Shown here piece by piece: positions 9,499-11,153 of a stretch of DNA of 11,153 nucleotides (its first letter is position 1; each line of letters opens with the position of its first letter). This DNA is from Gemmatimonadota bacterium (GTDB lineage Bacteria; Gemmatimonadota; Gemmatimonadetes; Gemmatimonadales; Gemmatimonadaceae). The position numbers were made by a program, and so were the translations under genes. Location: positions 1 to 11,153 of the forward strand of contig JAHFCS010000027.1 in NCBI GenBank assembly GCA_023249395.1. Reading direction: 5' to 3'. A model generated the notes under the pieces. That model was not told where the DNA came from. It saw nothing but the letters and a program-made list of their open reading frames with translations, and did no database searches.

Positions 9499-9587
9499 GG
9501 AGTGAAATCAACCGGGAACACCAGGCGATAGAAAGGGGAGCGTCGCCTTGCCGGACAACGAATTGTGTACGATTCTTCCCCCCTCAG
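9499..9587. promoter_or_regulatory. Divergent control region between nadBAC and the BMP transporter genes
   Basis: These 89 bp must carry the promoters of both transcription units. On the plus strand TACGAT (9568-9573) is a fair -10 hexamer lying 14 nt before ATG 9588. TTGCCG at 9548-9553 could serve as -35, but the 14 bp spacer is shorter than usual. On the minus strand TTGT at about 9563-9560 and a TCTAT sequence near 9530 are weak candidates for nadB. A small dyad, ACAA-CGAA-TTGT (9555-9566), touches the plus-strand -10. I recognise no NadR, NrtR or NiaR operator and no riboswitch. Confidence 0.35.
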
Positions 9588-10625
9588 ATGCGCAAACTAC
9601 TCATCGTCGCCGCAGCTCTTCTCGCTGTGCACGTCACACTGCTGTTTGCCGGCCGTGGCGGATTGGTGAGTGCCGCCAGAACCGGCGGGACAAATGTCGG
9701 AGTGGTCCTCGACGTCGGCGGACGCGGTGACAAATCGTTCAACGATGGCGCCTACGCCGGTGCGGACAGCGCCACAAGAACCATCGGCGCCAACGTTCGC
9801 TTCATCGAGCCCGGTGAAGGCTCCGACCGCGAGGCGGGACTCAGGCTGCTCGCCGCCGAGAAGATGGATCTCGTCATCGGAGTCGGGTTCATCTTCTCCG
9901 ACGACATCACCAATCTCGCGAAGGAGTATCCCGCAGTCTCATTCGCTTGCGTGGACTACGCGCTTGCGGTTGATGACAAGGGAAACGTGATACCACCGCC
10001 TCCCAATGTTGCCGCGCTCAAGTTCCGCGAAGAGGAGGGCTCATTTCTCGTTGGGGCGATGGCTGCTCTAGTGGGTAAATCGAAGAAGATCGGCTTTGTC
10101 GGCGGCATGGACATTCCGCTCATCCACAAGTTCGAGGCTGGTTATCGCGCTGGCGTGAAATACGTCTGCCCCGACTGCGAGGTGATAGCCCAGTACGCCG
10201 GAGTCACACCGGACGCCTTCAAGAACCCCGGCAAGGGCAAGGAGCTCGCTCTCAGCCAATACTCGTCCGGAGTCAACGTCATCTTTCACGCTTCTGGATC
10301 AACGGGACAGGGCGTATTCGAGGCGGCCCGAGTGACGAACAAGCTCGCCATCGGAGTGGATGCCGACCAGAACGATGAAGCGCCCGGCCACATCCTCACG
10401 TCGATGGTGAAGGGAGTGAACGCAGCAGTCTTCGATGCCATCCAGCGGGTTCAATCGAAGACCTTCAAGGGCGGCATCTACTCCTTCGGATTGAAGGAAG
10501 GCGGAGTCGGCTACATCTACGATTCCCGCAACAAGCCTCTGATTCCCGACAGCGTACACGCCCGCGTCGAGCAGCTCAAGCAGGAGATCATCGCCGGCCG
10601 CATCAAGGTTCCCAGCACTCGATGA
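9588..10625 (+). CDS. BMP/PnrA family ABC transporter substrate-binding protein (probable nucleoside receptor)
   Basis: A 345-residue extracytoplasmic receptor of the BMP family (PnrA, Med, NupN type), whose characterised members bind purine or other nucleosides. Family marks are LDVGGRGDKSFNDGAYAG (41-58), VGVGFIFSDD (97-106), VSFACVDY (117-124), IGFVGGMDIP (168-177), FHASGSTGQGVFEAA, IGVDADQND, TSMVKGVNAAVFDAI and FGLKEGGVGY. The N terminus (1-29) is a signal peptide with a likely VSA|A cleavage near 29. It has no lipobox Cys, although many family members are lipoproteins. CPDC at 194-197 could form a disulfide after export. ATG 9588 is the only start that begins with the signal peptide. 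The frame stays open upstream to 9264, but that stretch is antisense to nadB. No Shine-Dalgarno is seen. The gene overlaps the ATPase gene by 4 nt. Confidence 0.92.
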   Translation: MRKLLIVAAALLAVHVTLLFAGRGGLVSAARTGGTNVGVVLDVGGRGDKSFNDGAYAGADSATRTIGANVRFIEPGEGSDREAGLRLLAAEKMDLVIGVGFIFSDDITNLAKEYPAVSFACVDYALAVDDKGNVIPPPPNVAALKFREEEGSFLVGAMAALVGKSKKIGFVGGMDIPLIHKFEAGYRAGVKYVCPDCEVIAQYAGVTPDAFKNPGKGKELALSQYSSGVNVIFHASGSTGQGVFEAARVTNKLAIGVDADQNDEAPGHILTSMVKGVNAAVFDAIQRVQSKTFKGGIYSFGLKEGGVGYIYDSRNKPLIPDSVHARVEQLKQEIIAGRIKVPSTR

Positions 10626-11153
10626 CGGCTTCCGCCGATAATACTTCCGAACAAGTCGGTCCCATCATTCGGATGGAGGGGATCGACAAGTTTTTCGGTC
10701 CTGTGCGAGCCAATCGCGAGGCGTCGCTCGAGGTGCTGCCTGGCGAGATCCACGCCCTCGTCGGTGAGAATGGCGCCGGCAAATCGACGCTGATGCGCAT
10801 TCTTGGCGGACTCATGAAGCCCGACTCGGGGAAGGTCGAGGTCAACGGCCGGGATGTCACGGGCTGGTCCACCAACGATGCGATCGACGCAGGCATCGGA
10901 CTTGTCCACCAGCACTTCATGCTCGTCCCGACTCTCACCGTCGCTGAAAACATCGTCCTTGGAGACGAGCCGTTGAAGGGCGGAATGGTGGATTACGCGC
11001 GCGCCGTCTCCGAAGTGACAGCCCTGAGCAAGGAAACGGGCCTGGCTGTCCCGGCGGATCGTAAGGTGTCCGAGCTGTCCGTGGGTGAAGCGCAGCGCGT
11101 CGAGATTCTCAAGACCCTCTTTCGCGGCGCGAAGATACTGGTTCTCGACGAGC
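10622..11153 (+). CDS. ABC transporter ATP-binding protein, nucleoside/sugar importer type (partial, cut by window end)
   Basis: The first 177 codons of an importer ATPase are present; the 3' part lies outside the window. Walker A is GENGAGKST (48-56), the Q-loop region is VHQHFMLVP (95-103), the signature is LSVGEAQRVEI (152-162) and Walker B is ILVLDE (172-177). VHQHFMLVP and an LSVG(E/Q)-Q-RVEI signature are typical of the NupO/YufO-like ATPases paired with BMP receptors. These usually have two fused ABC domains of about 500 residues in total, so a second half and two permease genes are expected to the right. The ATG overlaps the receptor stop as ATGA, which implies translational coupling. 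It should power nucleoside uptake from the cytoplasmic face of the inner membrane. Confidence 0.93.
   Translation, partial: MTASADNTSEQVGPIIRMEGIDKFFGPVRANREASLEVLPGEIHALVGENGAGKSTLMRILGGLMKPDSGKVEVNGRDVTGWSTNDAIDAGIGLVHQHFMLVPTLTVAENIVLGDEPLKGGMVDYARAVSEVTALSKETGLAVPADRKVSELSVGEAQRVEILKTLFRGAKILVLDE

Noticed and set aside
9264..9587. Upstream extension of the BMP receptor reading frame (108 extra codons)
   Set aside because: It is antisense to nadB, has no protein-like character, and would bury the signal peptide inside the chain. ATG 9588 is the sensible start.
9499..9587. NAD-responsive riboswitch or NrtR/NiaR operator before nadB
   Set aside because: The region is too short for a riboswitch with coupled expression platform, and I could not recognise any known operator sequence.

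Overview
The window is GC-rich, gene-dense bacterial chromosome with short gaps and start/stop overlaps. I count nine complete protein genes and one that runs off the right edge. A complete aspartate-to-nicotinate-mononucleotide operon, a non-lipoprotein BMP-type solute receptor and a DUF4173 membrane protein suggest a high-GC, free-living bacterium, probably with a Gram-negative type envelope. Gemmatimonadota or a similar soil phylum would fit the general style, but this is a weak guess because no rRNA or other marker gene is present. I see no tRNA, rRNA, insertion sequence, CRISPR array, phage gene or sign of recent transfer.

Layout. (1) 29-1495 (+): polytopic DUF4173 membrane protein. (2) 1507-2895 (-): M20 family dipeptidase, convergent with gene 1 and separated from it by 11 bp. 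(3) 2896-3039: divergent intergenic region. (4) 3040-5994 (+): tight three-gene unit of a Nudix hydrolase, a YyaL/SSP411-type thioredoxin-fold protein (DUF255) and a 141-residue two-helix membrane protein of unknown function, with gaps of 5 bp and 1 bp. (5) 6043-9498 (-): nadB-nadA-nadC operon, transcribed right to left, with a 1 bp gap between nadB and nadA and a 4 bp ATGA overlap between nadA and nadC. (6) 9499-9587: divergent 89 bp control region. (7) 9588-11153 (+): BMP/PnrA-type nucleoside-binding protein, overlapping by ATGA the ATPase of its ABC importer. The ATPase is cut by the window end after Walker B, and the permease genes should lie just beyond.

How the genes work together. NadB oxidises L-aspartate to iminoaspartate, NadA condenses this with dihydroxyacetone phosphate to quinolinate, and NadC converts quinolinate to nicotinate mononucleotide. 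The opposite-facing transporter probably salvages nucleosides. The NAD operon and the importer share one short intergenic region, so joint control is possible but unproven. The rest is housekeeping: peptide turnover, nucleotide clean-up and a widely conserved thioredoxin-fold protein of uncertain role. I found no convincing undescribed multi-gene system. The best open questions are the small membrane protein after yyaL, the receptor without a lipobox and its very short predicted leader, and the possible NAD-precursor link of the transporter.
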